Shown one piece after another: positions 52,201 through 62,060 of a DNA stretch of 64,000 bases. Location: assembly GCA_025642075.2 (NCBI GenBank), contig JAODUO010000488.1, positions 1 through 64,000 of the forward strand, in the 5' to 3' direction. The first letter of the stretch is position 1. Each line of letters starts with the position of its first letter. The notes below the pieces were generated by a model. The model had not been told where the DNA came from. It saw only the letters and a list, made by a program, of their open reading frames with translations, and made no database searches. This stretch comes from Ridgeia piscesae. Taxonomy: Eukaryota > Annelida > Polychaeta > Sabellida > Siboglinidae. Position numbers and translations under genes: made by a program.

Positions 52201-54108
52201 TGCTATGGTACTCAGGGTAAACGCCACACCCATTGCCTTGGCTCCTGCAAATGTTCGTTTGTGGGTCATTATTTATGTCAGTTTTAAAAACACATATATC
52301 CATATTTTACTTGGCTCCCATTGCCGATTGATTTGTATTGAACTAGTTGCTACGCGTGTCAACTTAATGATGTATTATTCAGCCAAGTCATAAAAACCCT
52401 GATGCCTGACATAGAGTGCAAAGTGGGGGATAGGGAGGGAATGGGAATGAGCGAGGGACAGCAGAGAGAAAGTTGGAAAGGGAAGGTAAAGAGGAGGGAC
52501 AAAGAAAGGGAAATAGGGGGCGAGGGAAGGAGGAAGTGTCGGAGTGAGAATAAAAGGGAAATGAAGATAGATATTATATACATAGTTTATCTTTGATAAT
52601 AAATGACGTATCTAATGGCAGAAAAACAAAGAATTATAAGAACTCAGAGAATTCGTTTTCAAAATTAATCTCGTCTGAATTAAATAAGATAACATTTCAA
52701 AAATGTCCGTAAAATGTCCGTCCGTCCGTCCGTCCGTCCGTCCGTCCGTCCGTCCGTCCGTCCGTCCGTCCGTCCGTCCGTCCGTCCGTCCGTCCGTCCG
52801 TCCGTCCGTCCGTCCGTCCGTCCGTCCGTCCGTCCGTCCGTCTCCCTCCGTCCGTCCGTCCGTCCGTCCGTCCGTCCGTCCGTCCGTCCGTCCGTCCGTC
52901 CGTCCGTCCGTCCGTCCGTCCGTCCGTCCGTCCGTCCGTCCGTCCGTCCGTCCGTCCGTCCGTCCGTCCGTCCGTCCGTCCGTCCGTCCGTCCGTCCGTC
53001 CGTCCGTCCGTCCGTCCGTCCGTCCGTCCGTCCGTCCGTCCGTCCGTCCGTCCGTCCGTCCGTCCGTCCGTCCGTCCGTCCGTCCGTCCGTCCGTCCGTC
53101 CGTCCGTCCGTCCGTCCGTCCGTCCGTCCGTCCGTCCGTCCGTCCGTCCGTCCGTCCGTCCGTCCGTCCGTCCGTCCGTCCGTCCGTCCGTCCGTGTGTT
53201 CGTGTGTGCGTGCGTGCGTGCGTGCGTGCGTCCGTCCGTCCGTCCGTCCGTCCGTCCGTGTGTCTCGTGCGTGCATGCGTGCGTGCATGCGTGCGGTCCC
53301 TACCCTGAGCTGTGGCCACTTCACCGTCCGGATGTGCCATTCGGTGCATGGCGGTCGACGCGATGCACACTGGGAAGGCGATCTTGTGTCCAAGCACAGT
53401 CGTGCTGAGATCGCGTCGTGACACGTCACGAAGACATCGCGGCCGAAGCTGATACCTTAATAAACAATTAACCCACGTTTATCCCACACTACACGACATG
53501 CTGTAAGAACAAAATATATGACGTCTCTAGTAGAATGTAATTTGTTTGACCAACAATATTTTATTAAAATGTAGCTCCTCGGTACGGATTGTGACCAACA
53601 ACCTTAAAGGAGTCTCCGGACCCGATAACGCCTACCTTTTATACTTGTTTAAAAAAAGTGTTGCTTATACTTTGATGTACAACTTCAAAAGGATAAAATA
53701 AAACACTAGTCTTCAACTTTTTCTTAAAATACAGTTGAGGACAATTTGTAGTTGTACGTTTTTTTGCGTTGAAGGTGTGGATTTTGTTTACGTTGATGGG
53801 AGTGAAGTCAGATGCACCAGTGACGTGCATTTGAAAGTTTTCAAAAACTTTAACAGGTACTGTTGGGGACTGCTGGATTCGGAAAGTCAATACTTTCCAG
53901 GTATTCTAGAAGTGGTATTCCCATGCATGTCAATACATTTCTTGCAAGAAATGTATTGATGTGTTGACATGCAACGGCCATGTTGGAGGGATGAGACGTG
54001 CCTTGGTGACCAGGAACAAAGACAGAATACAAAACAAATATTAGTGGCTATCGTTTTGACAAAACAGCTAACTATTTTCTTAAAGTGAAAATTCCTTTGT
54101 TTTCTCAC

Positions 54109-54180
<72 letters not shown>

Positions 54181-54379
54181 CTTGGATAATATTGACCAGT
54201 ACGTCACTTTGGACCTTTTACGCGACGCCTCTAGACGCCACTCCTTCAGTCCAGACGGACTTGTCTTATGTATCACGTGACAACAGGCACGGCAAACAGG
54301 TGGAGTAGGCCTAGAACACGTACCGTAGAAGGACAAGATATTCACGAACATCTTTGACATTTACTAAACACAATACGTT

Positions 54380-54455
<76 letters not shown>

Positions 54456-54511
54456 TATATATATATGCATATATTTATTATATATATATATATTATATTA
54501 TATATATATAT

Positions 54512-54596
<85 letters not shown>

Positions 54597-55113
54597 AACA
54601 TATTACAAATACCCGTGAATGTGTTTAGTAAATGTCAAAGATGTTCGTGAATATCTTGTCCTTCTACGGTACGTGTTCTAGGCCTACTCCACCTGTTCGC
54701 CGTGCCTGTTGTCACGTGATACATAAGACAAGTCCGTCTGGACTGAAGGAGTGGCGTCTAGAGGCGTCGCGTAAAAGGTCCAAAGTGACGTACTGGTCAA
54801 TATTATCAGTGTAAAGGTAACACGGAACCACTCGTGACGATTAATTTTAGCAGTGCTGTATTAGTGTATATCTCTTCCAGCAGGGTTTGTCATCGTCGTA
54901 ACTGTAACGATTGTATAGGTTTTTTTCTTCTTCTTTTCAACACTAATTAGGCCTATATAAATAATGACGTCAATGTAGGCAGGCATATACGTCAATGTAT
55001 ACAATAATAACAATAGTTAAATCCGTGCAATCGTCAGTTTGAATCAAATGTAGTGACATAATATGTACATACCCACGCGCCCGCCCACACACAAACATAC
55101 ACACATATGTACA

Positions 55114-55153
<40 letters not shown>

Positions 55154-55379
55154 CGTACGCACGTACGCACGTACGCACCACGCACGGACGCACGCATTGA
55201 CACATTTATACACATAGACACATACATAATACATACATACATAATACATACATACATACATACATACATACATACATACATACATACATACATACATACA
55301 TACATACATACATACATACATACATACATACATACATACATACACACATACATATAATATATATATATACATATAATAC

Positions 55380-55430
<51 letters not shown>

Positions 55431-55512
55431 CATATATATATATATACATACATACATACATACATACATACATACATACATACATACATACATACATACA
55501 TGCATACATACA

Positions 55513-55544
<32 letters not shown>

Positions 55545-55897
55545 CATACATACAATACCATGACAAAAGGCTAATAGTCTAACAATCAAGTCATCACAGA
55601 GAGTAGGTCCTACATGCACTTGCAACACAAAAACTGTCATAAGTTAATTAAAAAAAATATATATAATTTTGTGTTGACGCCGGCAAGAGCGCTAAATTAA
55701 TACAAGTTTCTTTCACGACCACTACCCGACGATCTCAACGGGTCACAGACTTGCCTTCTGAACGCGTCCACGTTGTCTCTCAGCGTCGTTTCATTGTTGG
55801 CGCCGCTTCTGTAATAATCCAATGCATTTCTCTGGATGTTTTCGAAGGCGTATTTTTCAAAGTCGTCAAGACAGACCATTCGTTTTGAGGCGGCCAT
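46133..55897 (-). CDS. HAO1: Peroxisomal 2-hydroxyacid (glycolate) oxidase, complete, 9 exons
   Basis: This FMN enzyme oxidises glycolate and related 2-hydroxyacids with O2, giving glyoxylate and H2O2 in the peroxisome. Exons in order are 55897-55755, 53455-53304, 52244-52144, 51557-51403, 50659-50484, 48337-48246, 47380-47222, 46579-46510 and 46203-46133. They join in phase to 372 residues (human HAO1 has 370). Every active-site residue is present at the human number plus two: Y28 (DYYRSGA), Y134 (MYIYRER), D162 (LTVDTP), K238 (VVVKGIL), H262 and R265 ([10 protein letters not shown]). FMN-phosphate motifs [19 protein letters not shown] and FIGRP follow. The protein ends SRL, a type 1 peroxisomal targeting signal. 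Junctions are GT-AG except the first donor, GCAAGT. HAO2 or a lactate-oxidase-like paralogue cannot be excluded without a tree, so the symbol names the closest type I know. Confidence 0.93.
46510..46579 (-). CDS. HAO1: Oxidase exon 8 (short)
   Basis: 70 nt between acceptor CCGCCAG and donor GTAATT encode [20 protein letters not shown] then ALC; it matches the GEKGVQDVLEILKEEF helix of the human enzyme. Confidence 0.92.
47222..47380 (-). CDS. HAO1: Oxidase exon 7, FMN-phosphate binding
   Basis: 159 nt between acceptor GTTGCAG and donor GTGACT encode [40 protein letters not shown] and [13 protein letters not shown]. Phase 0 at both ends. Confidence 0.96.
47538..47808 (-). mobile_element. tRNA-derived SINE, full length
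   Basis: On the minus strand from 47808 the head reads GCGCAGTGGCTCAGTGGCTC (A-box-like) and later GGTTCAAATCCTGTG (B-box-like GGTTCAAATCC), as in a pol III promoter of tRNA origin. The body ends with the shared CAGGTCTTCCAGGGAGTAAA. It lies in the oxidase intron between exons 6 and 7. This best-preserved copy defines the family; others are at 33346, 15236 (split) and 14714. Confidence 0.8.
48246..48337 (-). CDS. HAO1: Oxidase exon 6 with the catalytic histidine
   Basis: 92 nt between acceptor TGTTGTAG and donor GTACTC encode [20 protein letters not shown] then [10 protein letters not shown], holding His262 and Arg265. The 41-bp minisatellite begins about 10 bp upstream of its acceptor. Confidence 0.95.
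48348..49799. repeat. 41-bp minisatellite with a 3-unit higher-order section, in the oxidase gene
   Basis: About 35 copies. In the first half (to about 49060) the unit is CTTCAACACACGTCAACCGC then TGCCTCCAGTCTCACAAGATA. In the second half the unit changes to ACTACAACACACTTCAACCA-type and three variants cycle in order (CTACAGTCTCACAAG, CTACGGTCTCACATG, CTAGGTCTCACATG), giving a higher-order period of about 122 bp repeated at least five times. Indels of one base make frames open over long distances. Confidence 0.93.
49880..50090 (+). mobile_element. LINE fragment, extreme C-terminus
   Basis: The plus strand reads [20 protein letters not shown] then [20 protein letters not shown], and after a one-base shift [20 protein letters not shown]. 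This is the usual tail ([23 protein letters not shown]) of RT-encoding LINEs. It is in the oxidase intron between exons 5 and 6. Confidence 0.7.
50484..50659 (-). CDS. HAO1: Oxidase exon 5
   Basis: 176 nt between acceptor CTTTCAG and donor GTGAGT encode [40 protein letters not shown] and KGILT with the flavin-contacting Lys238. The variable loop is basic and serine-rich. Confidence 0.95.
50940..51062. repeat. Short GCGT/TGTA/GTAC microsatellites
   Basis: Runs of GTGCGTGC, CATGCATGCATA, TATGTATGTATG and GTACGTACGTACGTA follow each other within the oxidase intron between exons 4 and 5. Confidence 0.85.
51403..51557 (-). CDS. HAO1: Oxidase exon 4
   Basis: 155 nt between acceptor GATCAG and donor GTGAGC encode [40 protein letters not shown] and [11 protein letters not shown]. 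It contains the catalytic-site Tyr134 and Asp162. Confidence 0.95.
51775..52085 (+). mobile_element. LINE 3' end fragment
   Basis: Sequence from GAAGAGAGAAGAACTAGGGG through GCGGGGTACACTTAGAAAGA, GATAAGCCAAAGGGCTTC and TCTAGAGTTGATTCTCTAGA to a short tandem AAATCTTGTT tail matches, in reverse complement, the fragment at 56120-56540. The short tandem tail in place of poly-A is typical of CR1/L2-like LINEs. It sits in the oxidase intron between exons 3 and 4. Confidence 0.75.
52144..52244 (-). CDS. HAO1: Oxidase exon 3
   Basis: 101 nt between acceptor TTTGCAG and donor GTAGGT encode [20 protein letters not shown] then [13 protein letters not shown], aligning without gaps to the STWATSSIEEVAEA region of the family. 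Confidence 0.92.
52714..53195. repeat. Very long (TCCG)n microsatellite
   Basis: About 480 bp of the tetramer TCCG/CCGT with one interruption (TCTCCCTCCG at about 52840), followed to 53290 by degenerate GTGCGTGC and further TCCG units. It fills the oxidase intron between exons 2 and 3 up to about 12 bp from the exon 2 donor. Each unit has a CpG, so the run carries about 120 CpGs. Confidence 0.97.
53304..53455 (-). CDS. HAO1: Oxidase exon 2
   Basis: 152 nt encode [36 protein letters not shown] and [14 protein letters not shown]. The acceptor region has two AGs six bases apart (TTAAG and TATCAG); the first fits the alignment. The long TCCG microsatellite starts only about 12 bp past the donor. 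Confidence 0.9.
54115..54178. repeat. (AT)n microsatellite next to the inverted repeat
   Basis: About 64 bp of AT dinucleotides bordering the left arm of the inverted repeat. Confidence 0.95.
54186..54806. repeat. Near-perfect inverted repeat, 186-bp arms around AT-rich DNA
   Basis: The left arm (about 54186-54371, starting ATAATATTGACCAGTACGTC and ending TTTACTAAACAC) is the reverse complement of the right arm (about 54621-54806). I find one mismatch (GGCAAACAGG against GGCGAACAGG). The spacer of about 250 bp is almost only AT dinucleotides with an inner TGCATATATATATATGCATA. The whole unit lies in the first oxidase intron. It could extrude as a long hairpin. It may be a fold-back type element or an assembly fold-over. 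Confidence 0.9.
55100..55560. repeat. Compound (ACGC)n/(CATA)n/(AT)n microsatellite
   Basis: About 15 ACGC units (55104-55190), then over 80 CATA units in two blocks (55205-55345 and 55445-55550) separated by AT runs. Within the first oxidase intron. Confidence 0.95.
55755..55897 (-). CDS. HAO1: Oxidase exon 1, start codon, GC splice donor
   Basis: ATG at 55897; 47 codons and two bases, including [19 protein letters not shown]. The donor is AGAAG followed by GCAAGT, a perfect match to the known GC donor consensus. It joins to an AAG acceptor to give [11 protein letters not shown], the correct length against human. The nearby GTCTGT would lose one residue and needs a different acceptor. Confidence 0.85.
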
Positions 55898-56119
55898 CGT
55901 AACGCGTGTGGAGACTACTGCACGATTGCACTACTTGTGATCACGCAGCTAGGGCCTACTGTCAACACTACCCAAGGGTAAACAAGCTCAAAGGGCGTCC
56001 ACACATTCCAAATAAGCTGCTAACGCCGTGCTTTGTTTGCTTATGCTAACACAGGTTGGGTAATGATGTCTAGTGGTCTATTTACTGGCCACTGATAGCG
56101 TCGTTCTCCGTGAGAAAAC

Positions 56120-56545
56120 GCGTTTTTTATATATAAAAAAATTACAAGATTTATCAAGCTTGCCACCTGGAGAATCAACTCTAGATGGCAGGTGGACTAT
56201 AGAAGCCCTTTGGCTTATCGAGAGTCCAACCTATCTATCTAAATGTACCCCGCCCCTCTTAGAATTTTCTAATATCTAGTCTACACTGCTTCTTTGCTAA
56301 TATAATTCCATGTTCTCTAGTCCTTCTCTCTTCCTTAACCGAGAAAAAAATATTTCTGTCAATATTTTCATACCCATTCAATATTTTAAACACTTCTATC
56401 TGATCTCCTCTCAGTCTCCTGGTTTCTAATGTTGGTAATCCACATTCTTTTAGATGCATTTCGTAACTAATATTCCTAAGTTTTTGTATCATTTTGTTTG
56501 CTCTCCTTTGTACTATTTCTAGTATATCAATATCAAATAATTGGA
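56120..56545 (-). mobile_element. LINE fragment, RT C-terminus and 3' end
   Basis: The minus strand reads IQKLRNISYEMHLKECGLPT, LETRRLRGDQIEVFKILNGY and ERRTREHGIILAKKQCRLDI, then the same 3' region as the fragment at 51775 (GCCAAAGGGCTT, CTAGAGTTGATTCTCC) to a ...GATAAATCTTGT tail. It lies just upstream of the oxidase start, opposite in orientation to the other copy. Confidence 0.8.
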
Positions 56546-56559
56546 GGCACTTTCACCTG

Positions 56560-58530
56560 CCCACTTATCCAACCAGCCGCCTGACCAGTGTCATCCTGCC
56601 ACGTCACAAGTTATTGCCACAGCCCATAGCTTCTTAGAAATTGTTAGAACGTGTTTAAAAATAATATATTGTCTATCAATGAAAAGTCATGAAAGTGTAA
56701 TTTCATTGGTAAAACGACAAACTGTTTTTAAAATGACGATTGATTGATATGGCAAATACAGATTTATTTCATAAAAAACAATCTATTGGAATCAGCGTCG
56801 GCGCGGAAGACTCTATAATGGGAAAAATGACTAATATTATAATATAATGTCCCAAGAAGAAGCGCTGTTGTTAAATAAGCATATGTTTAGCAGAGCCTTC
56901 TAAAATCGCAAACAGCAATTTTTTTTTAAAGTTCATACCATCAACGGGAAAATACGAAAGAATGTTACATTTCGCTACAAAGAAAGCAACATTATTCTTT
57001 ACTGTTACAAACAGTGCAGCATTCTATAAACAAATAGTACACTTCTGACGTCTCACAATGTCTAGTGGGCCTAACATAGCACACTTTGAAGCTAAATCGT
57101 TTGCAAATTAGTCTACAGCACCGCAAACTCTTTGAGTAATTCTTTGTGTTTTCAACAATCGGCAACATGATAATTATTAATAACTGTCTCGTTTGTATAT
57201 ATCGTTACTGGAATGTAGTGGTTTTAAGTGGTCTCACTCAATGTGTCACCCATATTCAGAATATCAGAGAAAAACAGACTTTTTCTAAGCTGGCACTGAG
57301 GATGCTACCAGGACGCTTGCCATCCGTCCAGTCCGTAATGACGACTGCAAGGGTGATGGCGGTCCGGCTCGGGTGTTGAACTAACAGCGCTCGGCACCAC
57401 GCGAGGTGGATGTGACATGACAACTACTGCACTGGGCATCCCTGCTCTCAAGTAGTGTAAGAGCTACCGACAAATGAGTTGACTTCGTCTGACCTTGGAC
57501 ACCTGCATCCACCTGACTGCGTGTAAACCGACAGTAGTGGCAGGCTCATAGGCTGGGAGGGGCTGTTGGGTGCGAACAATTTTAAACCCTATCCTCACAG
57601 AGGCAAAAGTGTTCAGCTCGACGAGAAAAAGTCCATCAGCAGTCTCAGCCCCGGAGATGAATTAAGTAGGATGATGTTAAATTCATGGAGCTACAATGGA
57701 TATGTCGTGGGGTGTGTATAGACCGTCATCTCTGTAGGTGTATATTATAGTATACATAACCTATTACTACCATATTACGAAAGAGCGAACTGAGAACAGA
57801 CAGCCACTGTTTAGCTGCGATGTGGAGTCACACTCCACTTCAGTTCCGCTTAAGGCAATACACTCCTAACCCACTTCTAAAGAAAACTACGGTTAGACAG
57901 AAGAAAATCTTCTGATACATTTCCCCCTCGAGCTGATAGGAATAAAACAGAAATAATTTCTATATCTCGTTCTATTGTGTTTATTGTTGTCAGGCCGTCT
58001 TACCCGTGCAGTGAACGATCGTTCTAGTGCGTGTTTCCTTTTCACAATGTCTGACAATCTTGTAGTGGCTCCATTAGGAAGCAGCTTAGTCCCCTCTTGA
58101 TCATCATGACACTTTTTCCACATTTTGAAACTCTTTTGAACTGTATATAACACTGGTCGACGTATATATATTGATCTTAGCAGATCTGAGAGTGGATGGA
58201 TGATCACAGGCGTCTGGCAGTAGACTAGCCAGTAAGAAAACATACACCACAGATAAGTCCCTATCGCCTGCAGCTATGGACACACGCAATAAGTTATTCG
58301 ATAACTATTTATAGGCATAGTTTTTCAAATGTACCAGTTGGCATAATATTGACCAGCAGAATGATAACCGTGTAGTGCGTGGATTAACGCCCGTCGTGCG
58401 CCTTGATTACTATCTATATATATATCGCGTAAATCGTATGCGAGTTGGGCCCTCACGGTAGGCCCTAAACAGAAAATACCTTGACATCCTAAGCCAAAGG
58501 CTAACGTTTTGCTATTATAATAATATAATT
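56560..58530. other. Unassigned sequence, no gene supported
   Basis: Mixed AT-rich and normal DNA. Short open frames exist (for example 58243-57893 minus, 116 codons) but show no domain, signal peptide or splice context that I can support. Confidence 0.4.
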
Positions 58531-58534
58531 TCAC

Positions 58535-58810
58535 CCACTGGCTTCTCGCCTAATCAATAGAGCTGTATAGGATATGATGTGTATTGGAATCTGATGGGCA
58601 TTGCTGTGTTTATGTAGTGAAAGAGAGTCACTGAATATGTGTGTGATAAATAGCAATGCCCTTAATAACATATGTAGTAGTTATAATGTAAATATAGTAA
58701 AGACAATTAAGACAATGGGCATTGTCGTCAACCTAGATAGCAAAAGGCGGGGAATGCCAATAATTATAACTATCTAAGCGAAATGCATGTGGGGCCCAGA
58801 AACCACCAAT
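58535..58810. repeat. Dispersed direct repeat, copy 1
   Basis: CACTGGCTTCTCGCCTAATC, AGAGCTGTATAGGATATGAT, ATGCCAATAATTATAACTAT and CATGTGGGGCCCAGAAACCA occur in this order and recur about 0.7 kb downstream (59262-59440), with more DNA between the two halves here. Possibly an unknown short interspersed element. Confidence 0.7.
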
Positions 58811-59261
58811 CCAAACAGTAGCTTATATAGCTGTCTAAGCTGGAGTAGTCGGGGAAGGAGGGTGGGTGCAAAAGAAAAAGGGCTGCAACGTGCAAACAAA
58901 CTTCCTCCCTTAGAGAGGAGTTTAGACTGCTTATATCCCAATCTCAGATACCGGGCAGCGATTGGCTGGACCGCCTGCCATGGACATTGCCTACATGACT
59001 AACCTTATATAGTTGGGATACTGGCTCGCTGCTTACCTGTTTAGCTGCAACCCCCACTGTGGCATTCCCAAGCTGGGTGGAGGAAACATCAAAGATGACT
59101 TTGCCCAGACGTGCCTGGCCAATGTTTATGTCTCAGTGCCTTGGGTAAAATGTATTTAATTCATGTTGAATTAATTACTTTTGTAGTTCTATAAAACCGA
59201 ATCCGGCCAGTAGCGGGCGGCTCGTATTTAATTCATGTTAAATGGATTAAATACTTATTGT

Positions 59262-59440
59262 ACCACTGGCTCCTCGCCTAATCAATATATAGAGCTGTAT
59301 AGTATATGATGTTATTGGAATCTGCTGTGCATTGCTATAATATTATGTTTAAATGTATAAGGCGGGAATTTAATGCCAATAATTAATTATCTAAATGAAA
59401 TACATGTGGGGCCCAGAAACCACCCAAAACCACCACAACA
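59262..59440. repeat. Dispersed direct repeat, copy 2
   Basis: CACTGGCTCCTCGCCTAATC, AGAGCTGTATAGTATATGAT, ATGCCAATAATTAATTATCT and CATGTGGGGCCCAGAAACCA match copy 1 at 58535 in the same orientation, with a shorter middle. Confidence 0.7.
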
Positions 59441-59846
59441 TAATTGCATGCGAGACCATATTATGATTTCAAAATATTGTCCCGCCAACTAAACTCTCGT
59501 AACGGCCCAAATTAGGCGATTATATTGTACAGCAGGCATGAGTGTTTGTCTTTACCTCGGCGTAACCTAAGAACGATAGTGGCGCCACATCACGGATTAA
59601 CTTGGGTTAACTTCAAAAACGAAGCAGTGGTCCATCACAAGTTTTTGAGGAACAGAAAAATTCGATATAACGACGCAGAAGTACCTACATTTAATCATAT
59701 CGTGCGACGCACGAAAAAATTAGTCTTTGATTTATATTTTTTAAACATGACAAACAATATCACCGCGGGTACAAAATCAGCTAGATGGCCTATAAGTCAT
59801 TTTAAACAGAAACCACAATGGAAATAATAAGTGCTTTCACTTTTTT

Positions 59847-60018
59847 CTGAATCTGAATGGGATACGTCGTAAAGAAGCCAATAGTGGCTATTATATACGA
59901 CGGGGGTGTGTGCGCATGTTATTGAGTGTTTGAGCCGCAGGTCAGGCGACTGAAGTCAGTTATGGTTTCAGCCTGGACCTGCGACTCGTTTAGTTGGTTC
60001 CAGTCGGCTATTGTTTTT
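59847..60018 (-). mobile_element. Extremely 5'-truncated copy of the LINE at 20142
   Basis: From CTGAATCTGAATGGGATACG to GGCTATTGTTTTT this is the same 3' end as at 20142-20343. The last 140 bp of shared sequence differ at about one base. The copy lacks the ATTGG-containing duplication of about 30 bp in the 3' untranslated region. Only about 170 bp were inserted, as in aborted target-primed reverse transcription. Confidence 0.88.
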
Positions 60019-60019
60019 T

Positions 60020-62060
60020 TGTGTCATCCTTATATTTAATGTACTACATATTGTGTGTTATACATCAATGACTAGTTAGAGCAATTAATAACCATCGCAT
60101 ATGTATAACTAAAGATGTGTTGTTGATTAATCAAAAAACACATGCAGTGGTTGATAATACCTTTTAATTACAACTTGACAGCCGTCACAAAATATCTGCA
60201 TTTGTCATTGGGGTAAAACGCCAAGGGATGGGGGCAAACCGCCTAGACTAGTGGGCGATTTGCTCCACATTATAACGGCAGGCTAATCGTATTATAGGGA
60301 AAGAAAACATTTCACACACACACAAATGCAAAGGGAAATGTTAAGCTTAAACTGTCAACCAGTCTTCAACTTCCCCTGGAAAGCAGTGACTATGATGAGG
60401 ACTGACCCTGCCTGGTCTGCTGGGAGTCCTTTGCCAACACCAGGTGGAGGGAAACTAGGGAGCCGCGTCTGCAATGTCAAATGTGGGCATGCGAAGAATG
60501 CACCAACGATAGACAACACTTTTTGCGTCCGAAGTGTGAATCCAATGTGCCCGTGTCGTCCGGCAATTCCATATAGGCTAGGCCTACATGCAGTCTAACA
60601 GTTGACAATGAAGTCATGTCCCGAGATATTTCAAGACCCTTTAAAAACAATGAAAAATATACCGTTTGGGTGCAGACTTTTTTAATTGAGCAACTGTTTC
60701 TTTACTTAGGAGGGCATGTTAGGTTTTGTATTGTACAGGCACGGGTGTAGAGTCAGAACCATTTAAAGACTAAATAATTTGTAATATCTTCAAATGTGCA
60801 TTTTTTGCCTCATCCAATTAGCGTTTTGCCCGAGCTAAAGGGCAAAATGCTCAATAGTCTTTAGTTTTAGCTTAATGATTTCTGTCAAACCAACACTTAG
60901 TAACGTCTGTAACACCATGGTTTTAGATAGTGCACTGCGGTGGCAAAGTTATAGCAGGTCACTGTTCAGATACAGCTATGCAACGGATGGTTACAAAGCA
61001 TAATGTTTAAGGTGGATGTTTTTCCCTGCGCTATTCTATATATATATTACACTACATATGTATATATAAACATACATATATAAATATTGTACGTCTCTGT
61101 ATACACATATATATATATACATGTACAAATATATCAAATGTGCACTCGTTACAGTAAACGAATTATATCCTCTGCATACACCTGGATGTTTATATGCCTT
61201 ACCGTGTCTTTATTGTTTGAGATGGGTTCCCTTTGAGATAACACCCATAGATGTTTTTCCATGACAGAATGTGCGCTAGACAACAACGATATCGCCTACT
61301 ACCCATAGCCAACAGCAACGTATAACAAGATTGCTGATTGGGTGTATAATGAGCGATTCCTGCCATCTGCCAATCATGCGGGCATTTAAAAAAATATGAA
61401 TTCTACAGTGCGTAGAAGCCTTCGTGTACGCATGACATTTTAGATACAGTTGTGTAATAAGTTATAAATAAAATGTAATAAAACAAACGTTAATAAATAG
61501 TATTTAAGGTTGTACTATTTTCTGTGAAGGGTCAGGTTACGGTAACGTCGACAGTGGTCAGTCGGATTGAAACCACTGGCCCATCAGGCCAGTAGAATTA
61601 AAAAACCAACGGCCCGAAAGCTTTCAAACAAGCGTCAGGCCATCGAGCCAGTGTCAAGCCCTGCTGTTTGAATATTTGTAATCATTACTGTACTATTACT
61701 CCTGGTATGATTTCAGTCCCAAAGCTCAGGAAATGGTAAAAAGAAATTAAATGGTATTTTTATTATATTTTATTACCCTTACTACAGAGGGTTTCATGGC
61801 GGTAACAAAAACAATGTACATAACATTTATTCCCGCCAAGTTGATAGTCACAACTTAATGAAATCCTGTGGAGAGTTCTTCGGCAACAGCAAGCTGAACA
61901 ATAAACATCCCTGATATTTGTGTGCATGGACATAATTTACAGTGTCACAGTGGCAAAGTCTACCAAACAACAGTCCTGTTTTGGTTGCCTGGTCCCAGAG
62001 AAGTTTCCGAACAGCTCGGCCGACTTGTCAAACGTAACGACGTTCTGCGTGGTTCTTGCT
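60020..62060. other. Unassigned sequence upstream of the COX8-like 3' end
   Basis: No gene supported. It contains short TATATA runs (61040-61135) and, at about 61560-61660, a degenerate GGCCAGT/CATCGAGCCAGT-type inverted word pair. The last part must include the 3' untranslated region of the COX8-like gene. Confidence 0.4.

Noticed and set aside
52612..53429. Arg/Asp/Gly/Thr or Pro/Ser/Val/Arg repeat proteins
   Set aside because: Translation of the (TCCG)n microsatellite. Only the part 53304-53455 is a real exon, in its own frame.
57893..58289. 116-codon minus-strand frame with some basic stretches
   Set aside because: No domain or splice pattern; length is within chance expectation for a window of this size.
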